This document shows positions 10,797 through 19,309 of a stretch of 64,000 nt of DNA, piece after piece (within the stretch, counting starts at the first letter, position 1; the number at the start of each line of letters is the position of its first letter). Source of the DNA: CAWHHZ01 sp963829355 (GTDB taxonomy: Bacteria; Acidobacteriota; Thermoanaerobaculia; Gp7-AA8; JAHWKK01); the NCBI GenBank assembly GCA_963829355.1, contig CAWHHZ010000006.1:124001-188000 (forward strand), given 5' to 3'. The position numbers were made by a program, and so were the translations under genes. The notes beneath the pieces were generated by a model that saw only the letters and a program-made list of their open reading frames with translations, had not been told where the DNA came from and did not search any database.

Positions 10797-12357
10797 ATGA
10801 GCGGGGCTGATCTCACCGGCGCTGGCAGCGGAACCGTCACCACTCCCGAGGCAGTCAAGGCGCGGAGACGAGAGATTGCCGTTCTGGTGCTGCTCGTCTC
10901 GCTCGGATGGTTCGCTCAGGGCTCGAGAGCAATCTGGGAGCCAGACGAGGGCCGCTATACCGCTGTCGCTCTTCAGATGGTCCGGACCGGAGACTGGATC
11001 AATCCCAGGCTCAATCACGAGGTTCTTCACTTCACGAAACCGCCACTCGTGTACTGGCTGCTTGCGGGAGCATTCGAGACTTTCGGCATCAATGAGCTGT
11101 CGGCGAGGTTGCCGAATGCGCTCGCATGGCTTGCGCTCGTCCTGATGCTGACAGCTCTCGCCAGAAGACTGGCGCCGGACCGGCCGCTCCTGACGGCGGC
11201 AGTCTGGTCCAGCTCTCTCCTGCCGTTCGTCGCGGTCAATATCGTGACCACCGATCTGGTCCTCACCGCAGCTGAATGCCTGGCTGTTCTCGGTTTCGTC
11301 GCCTGGTGGAAGGATGGCCACGAGCGATCACGTCTGTACTGGATGTGGCTCGGTTTCGGCCTGGCCTTTCTCGTCAAGGGGCCTCCAGGCCTCCTGCCGC
11401 TCCTCCCGATCATCGCCTTCCTCGCATGGGAGAGGCCCACGGCTCAAAGAAATTCTTCTCCATCGCGGAATCCTGCTGTTCGTCGCGATCGGCATCAGCT
11501 GGTATCTGGTCGTCATCTATCAACGCCCCGACCTGCTCGACTACTGGTTCGGAGCGGAGATCGCAGGTCGCATAAGTGGCGATTTCAGCGATCGAAATGG
11601 AGGGCCGTTCGGATGGTTGGAGGTCTATGGACCGATCGTCGTGGCCGCCATGCTTCCATGGGTCGCGCTAGCGCCCCTCGGCCGGTGGCGCAATCTACTC
11701 AAAGAGTCCGAAGACCGGTTTCTCCTCATGTGGATTCTGCTCCCTCTCCTCGTGTTTGTTCTGTCCTCATCGAGGATGCCGCTCTACCTTCTCCCTCTCA
11801 CAGTCCCCGCGGCTCTTCTGATATCGAGACATTTGCCGGTGGATCTCACGCAACGACGCTGGTTCGCGCCGGCCGCCGCGTTGTGGATCATGCTTCTCCT
11901 GTCGATCAAGATCGGCGCCGCATACTATCCCTCCGGTAGGGATCCGCGGGAGATGGCTGAGGCAATCCGTCAGGTTGCGGGACCGGTGGTCGAGGAGGTG
12001 CATTTCGTCGATACGAATGGATGGTATGGCCTGACCTTCTATATGGGGGTGGAAGTCGAGCAGGTCACCATGCGCGACGAGATAGACTCCAACCCGGCCT
12101 ACCAGTCGGTCTGGGAACGGCTCCCTGACGAGCTCCGGGAAGACGCCGGGGATCGGGTGGTATATGTCGTTCCGAATCGACGCAGCGAGGACTTCGTAAC
12201 GCAGCTCGAACAACGAGAACTGATCGCGCGCACGGCCCACTTCCGGAGCAGGGACGAGTCGTTCGCGATCTTTGGCTCCCTCCAGAAATCAGCAGACGAG
12301 CGTGTTCGCGTCAACGCCGATAGACTGCCAACATCCGCGAGCCCAGTGGTTCCCTGA
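10797..12357 (+). CDS. ArnT-like GT-C glycosyltransferase, split by a frameshift
   Basis: An inner-membrane transferase of the dolichyl-phosphate-mannose/ArnT type that moves a sugar from a polyprenyl phosphate to an envelope acceptor. The N-terminal part has the family signature EPDEGRYT, GDWINPRLN and FTKPPLVYWLL in the first periplasmic loop, then repeated helices. Near 11440 (GAG AGG CCC ACG) the reading shifts by one base; the second part continues with helices (LLFVAIGISWYLVVIYQRP) and a soluble C-terminal domain to 12357. Removing one C gives 519 residues, a normal length. A partial paralogue of the C-terminal domain lies at 14629-14817. Confidence 0.85.
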
Positions 12358-12670
12358 GACAGAACTCTCGGATTCTCAGTTCAAAGTGGAAAAGCGGATC
12401 CCGAGCAACAACGAGCGTGACCGAAGCGCTCATCCCGCGTCGGGGTCGCCGGGCTCCCTTGATATTGTAGAGCGTCACATTCTCGTCTGTCAGGTTCGAG
12501 CATTTCAGGTGGAGCTCCCACGCTCGCCTCCACGGCATCCCGACGTAGAGATCGAGCCGGAGATGGTCGTCCGCGTAGAGGTCGGTCGAGCTGTCTTCGC
12601 CGATCGAGAAATGCGGCATGCGACCGCTCGAGATCGAGCTCGAGCCGTGGAGTGGCGTCGGCGTTGACAC
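12311..12670 (-). pseudogene. C-terminal fragment of a TonB-dependent receptor
   Basis: About 119 codons. The segment LRLDLYVGMPW, AWELHLKCSNLTDENVTLYN and RGMSASVTLV alternates like the last strands of a TonB-receptor beta-barrel, where NLxDE and GxSASVT-type ends are common. There is no plug domain or signal peptide. The frame begins with GTG just after the sensor-kinase stop (in-frame TAG TAA) and overlaps the 3' end of the glycosyltransferase on the other strand by 47 bases. It looks like the remnant of a gene that once followed the kinase. Confidence 0.45.
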
Positions 12671-12676
12671 CTGTTA

Positions 12677-14191
12677 CTAGCGGGAGAGCGAGATTCGGAA
12701 CAGTCGCTCGGCTCCGCGGTCCTGGATCGAGGTCTCGAGATCGAACCTCAGCAGGTCGGACAGCGACCGGACCAGCGCCAGTCCGAGTCCCGAGTGCTCT
12801 CCGCTCGTTCGCGCCGGGTCCTTCCGCCAGAAGCGGTCGAACATCGCGAGGAGGTCCTCCTCGGTCAGATCGACCACGGGGTTTTCTATCTCGAGAGACA
12901 TCCGGTCGCCGCCATTGCTGGCACTGCACGACACGGTACCGCCCGGGCTTGTGTATGAGACGGCATTGCTCAGCAGGTTGATCATCACGAGCTCGAACTT
13001 CTCCGGGTCCGTGCGGACGACCAGGTCCTCGGGGATCTGTTGATCGAGCCGGATCCTTCGGGCGAGCGCATTCTGCTCGAGCTTCGTCCACACCGTGTCG
13101 ATCGTCTCGCGCACTGGCACGTCCTCCTCCTCGACCCCGACGTCGATCCCCGAATCGCAGCGCGCCAGCGCGAGGAGGTTATTGATCGTGTGCTCCATGC
13201 TTTCGGAAACGTCCTGTACATCGCGGAAGTACTGTCGGACACTCTCGACATCGTCAGGCCACTTCGCCCCGACCTCACAGAGACTCCGAAGCTCGGCCAC
13301 CGGGGTCCTCAGCTCGTGCGCGACGTCGCTCGAGAAGTGCCGCTCCCGCTCGAAGGCGTGCTGAAGCCGGCCGAGGAGATTGTTCAGCGTGGTGACCAGA
13401 GGAACGATCTCCTCGGCGTCCGACTCCACCTCGATCCTGCTGTCGAGCGAGTTCTCGTCCAGTGCCGCTACCTGGCGACCCATCTCGTTGAGGGGCGCGA
13501 GGCCTCGAGGGACGATGAACCGGATCATCAATCCGATGGCGACGATCAGGAGAATCGCGACGCCCGCGATCGTCAGCCGGAACAGACCGATCGCTTCATC
13601 GAGCGATTCGGTTCCCTTCGCGATCACGAACGTGAGGACCCGACGAGTCGAGCCGGGAGCGAGCTCCGAAGGATCCATCGCCAGCTCTTCGATCTCGTTC
13701 TCGTCGTCCTCTTCCTGATCGCCCTCCGCCAGGTTCACGCCGTCGATCCCGTCCTCTTCGTCCTCGAGATCGATACTCAGCAACGGAACGAAGTCGACCT
13801 GAACCTGCCTTCCATCCCGCCCGTCCGGCAACATCACGTCCGTGATCCGCGGCTCGAAGGAACGAGTTTCGTCACGAGCGAGCGACTCGTTTCCGAGTGA
13901 CCCGGAACGCTCGAAAACCGAGTCGCCGACCCAGAGCTGGTAGTACTCCGGCTCCTCATGGTCCTCGAACTCGGGCATCATGTCCGCGGAGAAGTCGAAC
14001 TCGATGCGGCCTTCGTCCTGTTCGGTAAGAGCGATGAACGCCCGTGCCTTCGCCTCGAGTGAATCCTCGAGCTCTTCGGAGAGCCAGGTTTGCACCATGA
14101 ACTGCAGTCCGAGCCCCGCAATCAAAAGCAGGATCGCGGTTCCAGCCAGCATGTAGGCGGACAGTCTCCAGCGTATGGATCGATTCTTCAT
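12677..14191 (-). CDS. membrane sensor histidine kinase (HAMP-HisKA-HATPase)
   Basis: 504 residues. A first membrane helix (residues 11-31) and a second (about 203-224) enclose a strongly acidic periplasmic domain with runs of Asp and Glu, which could bind cations or cationic peptides. Then come HAMP, a HisKA box with the phospho-acceptor in SSDVAHELRTP, the N box NLLSNAVSYT, and the G2 box GEHSGLGLAL. It starts on the ATGA of the response-regulator stop, so the pair is an operon. The regulator has lost its receiver N-terminus, leaving this kinase without an intact partner here. Acidic sensor domains are known in PhoQ-like kinases; similarity of function is only inferred. Confidence 0.9.
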   Translation of the reverse strand: MKNRSIRWRLSAYMLAGTAILLLIAGLGLQFMVQTWLSEELEDSLEAKARAFIALTEQDEGRIEFDFSADMMPEFEDHEEPEYYQLWVGDSVFERSGSLGNESLARDETRSFEPRITDVMLPDGRDGRQVQVDFVPLLSIDLEDEEDGIDGVNLAEGDQEEDDENEIEELAMDPSELAPGSTRRVLTFVIAKGTESLDEAIGLFRLTIAGVAILLIVAIGLMIRFIVPRGLAPLNEMGRQVAALDENSLDSRIEVESDAEEIVPLVTTLNNLLGRLQHAFERERHFSSDVAHELRTPVAELRSLCEVGAKWPDDVESVRQYFRDVQDVSESMEHTINNLLALARCDSGIDVGVEEEDVPVRETIDTVWTKLEQNALARRIRLDQQIPEDLVVRTDPEKFELVMINLLSNAVSYTSPGGTVSCSASNGGDRMSLEIENPVVDLTEEDLLAMFDRFWRKDPARTSGEHSGLGLALVRSLSDLLRFDLETSIQDRGAERLFRISLSR

Positions 14192-14628
14192 TCGACGATG
14201 TATCCGAATCCCCTCCGGGTCCTGACGATGGGCGGGAACGCGCGCCGATGAATCTTCTTGCGTAGTCCGCTCACGAGGACCTCGATGACGTTGCTTCCCA
14301 CCTCCGAATCGCTGTCATAGAGGTGGTCGAGCAGTTGTGCCTGAGACACCACCATGCCGCGCCTCAGACACAGGTATTCGAGCAGGGAGTACTCGCTCGG
14401 CGTCAGGTGAATCCGCTCGCCTTTTCTCGACACTGCCTTCCCCGCCGTATCAACGGTCAGATCACCAACCTCGATGCGAGGGCTCTTCTTCATGTACTTT
14501 CTGCGGATCAGAGCGTGGATCCTGGCGCAGAGCTCGTCGAACGAGAACGGTTTGATCAGGTAGTCATCTGCGCCGAGCTCTAGCCCGCCGACACGATCCT
14601 GGACCTGGTCCTTTGCCGACAGGATGAG
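14188..14628 (-). pseudogene. OmpR-type response regulator lacking the first part of its receiver domain
   Basis: The C-terminal winged-helix domain is complete (HLTPSEYSLLEYLCLRRG, GSNVIEVLVSGLRKKI, VRTRRGFGYIVE). Upstream the same frame continues with the end of a receiver: VLILSAKDQVQDRVGG, GADDYLIKPFSFDELCARI, including the conserved Lys. Before about 14628 the similarity stops: the phospho-acceptor Asp and acid pocket are missing and the DNA belongs instead to a glycosyltransferase fragment on the plus strand. The first ATG in frame (14493) would give only the DNA-binding domain (101 residues). Either a real deletion or an assembly join. Confidence 0.75.
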
Positions 14629-14817
14629 GACAATGAAGAATTCGAGGAGGACGCCGATGAACAGGTCGTGTACGTCGTGCCGGAAAAGGAGAGCGGCGCG
14701 TTCGTGAGAGAGCTTTCTGAACGATGGCTGATCGCCCGCACGACTGACTTCCGGAGCCGGAACGAATCATTCGTCATCTTCGGTTCCCTGCAGAGCTCCC
14801 GTCCTTCACGAAATTGA
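14629..14817 (+). pseudogene. C-terminal fragment of a second ArnT-like glycosyltransferase
   Basis: The plus frame encodes VVYVVPEKESGAFV, WLIARTTDFRSRNESFVI and FGSLQSS, then a stop. It aligns over about 60 residues with the C-terminal end of the glycosyltransferase at 10797-12357 (VVYVVPNRRSEDFV, LIARTAHFRSRDESFAI, FGSLQKS). The rest of the gene is missing, and the fragment abuts the truncated regulator at about 14628. It is followed by a strong terminator hairpin, as the end of a real gene would be. Confidence 0.75.
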
Positions 14818-14833
14818 ACTGCTGACCAAAGGA

Positions 14834-14861
14834 AAAGGCCCGGAGTACGCTCCGGGCCTTT
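14834..14861. terminator. bidirectional terminator hairpin
   Basis: A perfect 12-bp stem AAAGGCCCGGAG / CTCCGGGCCTTT with a TACG loop. It lies between the convergent glycosyltransferase fragment and thiolase gene, and has A and T flanks suitable for termination in both directions. Confidence 0.85.
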
Positions 14862-14914
14862 CGAACTTTCCGCGCAGTCAACGGACGATGCGCGCGCCAT
14901 GCCGGGCCCGTCCT

Positions 14915-16093
14915 CTACATCATCTCGACGATCATCGCCGTCGCTTCGCCGCCACCATTACAGATGGCCACGAGTCCACGCTTGAGCCCGCGATCCTTCA
15001 GGGCATGCAGCAGCGTCACGAGAATACGTGCCCCGCTCGAGCCGACGGGATGGCCGAGCGCTACCGCCCCACCATTCACGTTCAGCTTGTCGTGAGGGAT
15101 GTTTGCGTCCTTCATCGCCGCCATGGCGACCGCGGCGAAGGCCTCGTTCACTTCCACGAGATCGATGTCCTCGATCGACAGTCCGCTCTTGTCGAGGATC
15201 TTCTTGATCGCTCCGCCAGGTGCGGTCGTGAACCACTCCGGCTCCTGGGACATGGTGGCCTGCGCGACGATCCTCGCCATCGGTTTCAGGCCATTCGACT
15301 CGGCATATTCAGCCGAGGCGACGACCAGAGCAGCGGCGCCGTCGCTGATCTTTGAGGAGTTCGCCGCGGTTACGCTCCCGCCCTCCGGTTTGAAGGCGGG
15401 TCTGAGTTTCCCCATCTTGTCGAGAGGGGCAGCGAACGGCTCCTCGTCCTCTTCGACGACTGTGGTTCCCTTCCGCCCCTGGATCTCGACAGGATAGATT
15501 TCGCTCTTGAACTTTCCGTCCTGCGCCGCCTTCTGGGCGCGCTCGTACGACTGCTTCGAAAAGTCGTCCTGCTCCTCGCGAGTGAATTCATATTTGTCGA
15601 CGCACGTCTCGGCGCACATTCCCATGTGCTTATCACCGTACGGATCCCACAGACCGTCGTGAATCATCAGGTCGATCGCTTTAGCGTGGCCCATCCGGAA
15701 CCCCGCCCTCGCAGCGGGAAGGGCGTACGGAGCATTCGTCATGGATTCCATCCCGCCGGCGACGGCGATCTCGTACTCGCCAAGCCGGATGTCATTTGCG
15801 GCCATCATCACCGCCTTCAGCCCCGACGAACAGACTTTGTTGACGGTTACCGCGCCGGCACTGACTGGAACCCCGGCGCCAATCGCCGCCTGCCGGGCCG
15901 GCGCCTGACCGGCGCCACCCTGGAGCACCTGCCCCATCAGGACTTCCTGGATCTGCTCCGCCTTCACACCTGCTTTTTCGAGAGCACCCTTGATGGCAAA
16001 TGACCCCAACTCCGGGCCCTTCAGTGGCGACAGTGCGCCCTGGAACGAACCGACCGGTGTGCGTGCAGCACCGAGAATCACGATTTCCTTCAT
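14915..16093 (-). CDS. acetyl-CoA acetyltransferase (thiolase)
   Basis: Cytosolic thiolase that condenses two acetyl-CoA to acetoacetyl-CoA or cleaves it. 392 residues, the standard length. The acyl-accepting cysteine is Cys88 in NKVCSSGLKA, the catalytic histidine is in ALGHPVGSSG and the second cysteine in AICNGGGEA. The N-terminus ILGAARTPVGSFQGAL is typical of biosynthetic thiolases. AAGGAG lies seven bases before the ATG. It is divergent from the aminotransferase gene. With scoAB nearby it fits acetoacetate metabolism. Confidence 0.95.
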   Translation of the reverse strand: MKEIVILGAARTPVGSFQGALSPLKGPELGSFAIKGALEKAGVKAEQIQEVLMGQVLQGGAGQAPARQAAIGAGVPVSAGAVTVNKVCSSGLKAVMMAANDIRLGEYEIAVAGGMESMTNAPYALPAARAGFRMGHAKAIDLMIHDGLWDPYGDKHMGMCAETCVDKYEFTREEQDDFSKQSYERAQKAAQDGKFKSEIYPVEIQGRKGTTVVEEDEEPFAAPLDKMGKLRPAFKPEGGSVTAANSSKISDGAAALVVASAEYAESNGLKPMARIVAQATMSQEPEWFTTAPGGAIKKILDKSGLSIEDIDLVEVNEAFAAVAMAAMKDANIPHDKLNVNGGAVALGHPVGSSGARILVTLLHALKDRGLKRGLVAICNGGGEATAMIVEMM

Positions 16094-16186
16094 ATCTTCT
16101 CCTTCAACGAACGGAATTCGGAGAGTCCTGCGGAGCCTGGCTCGAGCGGATTCTCCTGGAGGTGTGCAGCGTGTTTCTCACCAACG

Positions 16187-16215
16187 TTGAACTTCCCCAC
16201 CCGGTTCTCTATGAT
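16187..16215 (+). promoter_or_regulatory. sigma-70-type promoter of the aminotransferase
   Basis: TTGAAC (16187-16192), 17-nt spacer, TATGAT (16210-16215). A ribosome site TAGGAG (16234-16239) precedes the ATG at 16246. A palindrome GGGCGGCACGCCGCCC (16218-16233) lies at the expected transcription start and may be an operator or leader hairpin. Confidence 0.6.
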
Positions 16216-16245
16216 CCGGGCGGCACGCCGCCCTAGGAGTATTTC

Positions 16246-17596
16246 ATGTCTACTACAGAAATTACAGATCAGAAAGTACACGTACAGCCATCCGAGGTGC
16301 ATCGGGTCCTTTCCAGCCACATGCTCGCCGACGGGTATGACCTCGTCATCGACCTCGAGAAATCGCAGGGATCATGGATGTTCGATTCGAAGAAGGGCCG
16401 GAAGCTCCTCGACTTCTTTTCGAGCTTCGCATCGATGCCGATCGGCTACAACCATCCGCGTCTCAACAACCCGGAGTTCCGGGATCGGATCGCGAGTGTT
16501 GCGCTCAACAAGCCGGCCAACTCAGATCTCTACAGCACCTACATGGCGGAGTTCGTCGAGACATTCTCGCGCGTCGCCATTCCGGAGAGTCACAACAAGC
16601 ATCTGTTTTTCGTCGAGGGAGGAGCGCTCGCGGTCGAGAACGCCCTCAAGACTGCGTTCGACTGGAAGATCCGCAAGAACCTGAAGAAAGGCGCCAGCGG
16701 TGAGCGGGGAAACAAGATCATGCATCTCCGCGAGGCCTTCCACGGACGAAGCGGATACACGCTTTCTCTGACGAACACCGCAGATCCCAGGAAGACGCAG
16801 TACTTCCCGAAGTTCGACTGGCCCCGCATCGACAATCCGAAACTTCGCTTCCCCGTCACTCCCGAGGTGGAGAAGGAAGTCGCCGAAGCGGAAGCGCAGG
16901 GCGATCGATCAGGCGAAGCAAGCCATCCAGGAGAATCCTGACGACATCGCTGCCTTCATCATGGAGCCGATCCAGGGAGAGGGTGGAGACAACCATTTCC
17001 GTCCCGAGTTCTTCCGCGCAATGCGTCAGTTGTGCGACGAGAACGACATCCTCATGATTTTCGACGAGATTCAGAGCGGTATGGGGCTGACCGGAAAGAT
17101 GTGGACGTTTCAGCACTACGACATCGTCCCGGATCTGTTCTGCTTCGGCAAGAAGTCACAGGTCTGCGGTTTCGCAGCCAATGAACGGATTTTCGACATC
17201 GACGACAACGTGTTCAAGGTCTCCTCTCGGATCAACTCGACCTGGGGAGGAAACCTCGTCGATATGGTTCGCTCGCAGCGCTACTGCGAGGTCATCGAGG
17301 AAGAGGGTCTCGTCCAGAATGCCGCGAAAATTGGCGAGCTCATCCGGACCGGCCTCGAAGGTCTGGCCGAGAAACATCCGGGAATCTCGAACATTAGAGG
17401 CCGTGGGCTGATGATCGCCTTCGATCTTTCGAGCGGTGAAGCGCGCAACGCAGCACTCGAGAAGCTCGAAGAGAACATGATGATGGCACTGCCGGCTGGC
17501 GGTCGATCGATCCGGTTCCGCCCGCACCTCAACGTGACCGAGGACGAGGCTCGCGAGGGGATCGCACGTCTCGACAAGACGCTCGGCCAGCTCTAA
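16246..17596 (+). CDS. lat: L-lysine 6-aminotransferase, split by a frameshift
   Basis: A PLP-dependent class III aminotransferase that moves the epsilon-amino group of lysine to 2-oxoglutarate. The first part (16246 to about 16900) begins VQPSEVHRVLSSHMLADGYD and has the PLP-phosphate loop region VEGGALAVENALK; the second part has the IMEPIQGEGGDNHF motif, IFDEIQSGMG with the PLP-binding Asp, and the Schiff-base lysine in FCFGKKSQVCGF. The reading shifts by one base near 16898 (CAG GGC GAT); deleting one G restores AQAIDQAKQAIQENPDD. The corrected length, 449 residues, is right for the family. Likely an assembly indel. Confidence 0.88.
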
Positions 17597-17598
17597 GC

Positions 17599-17624
17599 GG
17601 AGGGGGCGCAGCCGCGCCCCCTCC
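17599..17624 (+). terminator. GC-rich hairpin after the aminotransferase
   Basis: Perfect 11-bp stem GGAGGGGGCGC / GCGCCCCCTCC with an AGCC loop, three bases after the stop codon. There is no following T run, so it may act as a transcript-stabilising hairpin rather than a classical terminator. Confidence 0.5.
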
Positions 17625-17633
17625 AGCTGTCAT

Positions 17634-17740
17634 CCTGAGCGTCAGCGAAGGATCGCGTGAAGTTACCTCGAGTCATATTCGACGCGATTCTTCGCCGTCC
17701 TCCGCTCTCCGCTCCGGCGACTCAGAATGACAAGGTCTCG
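17634..17740. repeat. dispersed palindromic repeat, copy 1 (GTCATCCTGAGCG type)
   Basis: Starts GTCATCCTGAGCGTCAGCG and AAGGATCGCGT, and ends with the degenerate inverse CTCAGAATGAC. Related copies lie near 18784-19156, 21424-21530, 50759-50870 and 50925-51000. All are intergenic. No coding capacity. Confidence 0.65.
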
Positions 17741-17753
17741 TTCCGGGCCTCGA

Positions 17754-18737
17754 TCAGGCCCGATCGAGCAGGGTCGGTTCCGCGGCGAGCTGATCGTGCC
17801 AGTCGCTGTGAGGCTTCTTGTTCAGCACGATGTAGTGCCAGAACAGCTCGCCATACGAGTGCGACCGGAATCCTCGGGACTCATAAAACGGACCGAGCAG
17901 CTTCTGCAACCGCGGCAGGTTATAGAGCGGTACGCCCGGGAAGTAGTGATGCTCGAGATGGTAGTTCGAGCAGAGGTACGCGACGTCCCAGAAGAAGGAG
18001 CCTCGCAGCAGCGTCGACCACTTCGCCGGGTCATCCGGCTCGATATCGTAGTGCTGTCCGAGCCGGTTCAGGGCGAACGCTACTGGAAAGACCAGAAAAT
18101 ACGGAACGATGTAGATCTTCCATGCGATCCACCAGCCGGCGAAGACTCCCAGCGAAACCAGAACCAGAAGGTGCAGCGCGATCGTGAGGTTCCTCTCACG
18201 GGCGATCTGTTTCTGCTTGTCCTCGGAGTAGGTCGAAGCTTCCCGCCGCGCTGCGCGGAAGTAGATCACGAACAGTGCCGGCGTGAAGTAGAGCAGCTTG
18301 TACCATCGGGCGTTGATCTTCGGTGAGAGGTGATGACGCTTCGGATCATTCTCATCCGATCCCAGCTCGGCGTGGTGATCGAGATGCCAGCGGGTGAATT
18401 GCGAGGCAGAGATTCCGCTCGGCACAGCGTAGACATACCCGAGGATCCGATCCCAACGCCCCGGACGCTGAAACACTGCCTTGTGGACCACTTCGTGGAG
18501 CAGCACGGTGAAATTGAAAATGGCGAACCCGGCAAGAACCGAGAACGGCACCCAGAGGTACCATCGCTGGAAGGCCAGTGCACCGGCGATCCCCAGACCG
18601 AGGGCCAGGTAAAGACCCGCCGTCACCAGGAAGTGAAGCACCGGCCTTTTCTGGTGGAGCTTCCGGACCTCCTCGGCGGGGATCGAGCGGCCGAGCTCAT
18701 TCCGGAACCCTGCAGTGTGTTCAGCGTAGTAACCCAT
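17754..18737 (-). CDS. membrane fatty-acid desaturase
   Basis: Membrane di-iron enzyme that introduces double bonds into acyl chains. 327 residues, four or more hydrophobic helices. All three histidine boxes are present: HEVVHKA near residue 91, HLDHH near 128 and HLEHHYFPGVP near 262, plus the extra metal-ligand region NRLGQHYD. The last box with PxxPxxNL-like spacing (YFPGVPLYNLPRL) is typical. The start is ATG at 18737; the upstream DNA is a repeat-rich region. It probably adjusts membrane fluidity. Confidence 0.9.
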   Translation of the reverse strand: MGYYAEHTAGFRNELGRSIPAEEVRKLHQKRPVLHFLVTAGLYLALGLGIAGALAFQRWYLWVPFSVLAGFAIFNFTVLLHEVVHKAVFQRPGRWDRILGYVYAVPSGISASQFTRWHLDHHAELGSDENDPKRHHLSPKINARWYKLLYFTPALFVIYFRAARREASTYSEDKQKQIARERNLTIALHLLVLVSLGVFAGWWIAWKIYIVPYFLVFPVAFALNRLGQHYDIEPDDPAKWSTLLRGSFFWDVAYLCSNYHLEHHYFPGVPLYNLPRLQKLLGPFYESRGFRSHSYGELFWHYIVLNKKPHSDWHDQLAAEPTLLDRA

Positions 18738-18783
18738 CGTCTCTGTTCACCGAAACGTGCCGCCCGCAACCATTATTCGGTTT

Positions 18784-19156
18784 GTCATCCTGAGAGGCTG
18801 TGAAAAAATCCAGCGTGCCCTGCGCTGGTGGTGCTTACGGTTCGAGCTCAAGGAATGAGGAGGAGTCGCGGTGGTTCCTCGGTGACGACGATTGACGCAG
18901 AGATCGGGCCGTAACCACCACCAGCCCAAAGGGTTACGGGCGGGGCGTCGCCGATCGCGTTGTCGCAGTTCCTTTCCGATGAACCACATCGCTGCGTCAC
19001 TGCTTCGCGCGCTCGACGTCGCCGCGCCCGTAACGCAGGGTACGCTGGATTCTTTCACAGCCTCTGAGCGCCAGCGAAGGATCGCGTACGGCACGACTCG
19101 ACCGAACTTCAGGCGAGGATGACTTCACGCGATCGTTTGCTGGCGCTCAGGATGAC
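18784..19156. mobile_element. MITE-like element nested in a dispersed palindromic repeat
   Basis: The inner element (18795-19063, 269 bp) has inverted ends of about 30 bp with few mismatches (left AGGCTGTGAAAAAATCCAGC, right complement AGGCTGTGAAAGAATCCAGC). It is flanked by a perfect CTGAG duplication (18790-18794 and 19064-19068). An internal inverted pair (CTGGTGGTG..TTACGG / CCGTAACCACCACCAG) adds a second stem. Removing the element and one CTGAG restores an intact copy of the GTCATCCTGAGCG palindrome whose right end is GCGCTCAGGATGAC at 19143-19156. No transposase is encoded, so it would need one in trans. Confidence 0.75.
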
Positions 19157-19309
19157 AATCGCGTGGTCGCAGTCTGACCTCCAGGCTCGAAGAAGGGAAT
19201 GTGATTGATCCCGCTGACTCTCCGCTGAAGAATTCCCTTCCTTTCGACCCTATCGAAGGATAGTAGAATGATGCGCATATAGCGCAGGCGCGATGGGAGC
19301 GAGAATGTC

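Noticed and set aside
10545..11321. 258-codon minus frame
   Set aside because: It overlaps the start of the glycosyltransferase, which has clear family motifs; the minus frame has none.
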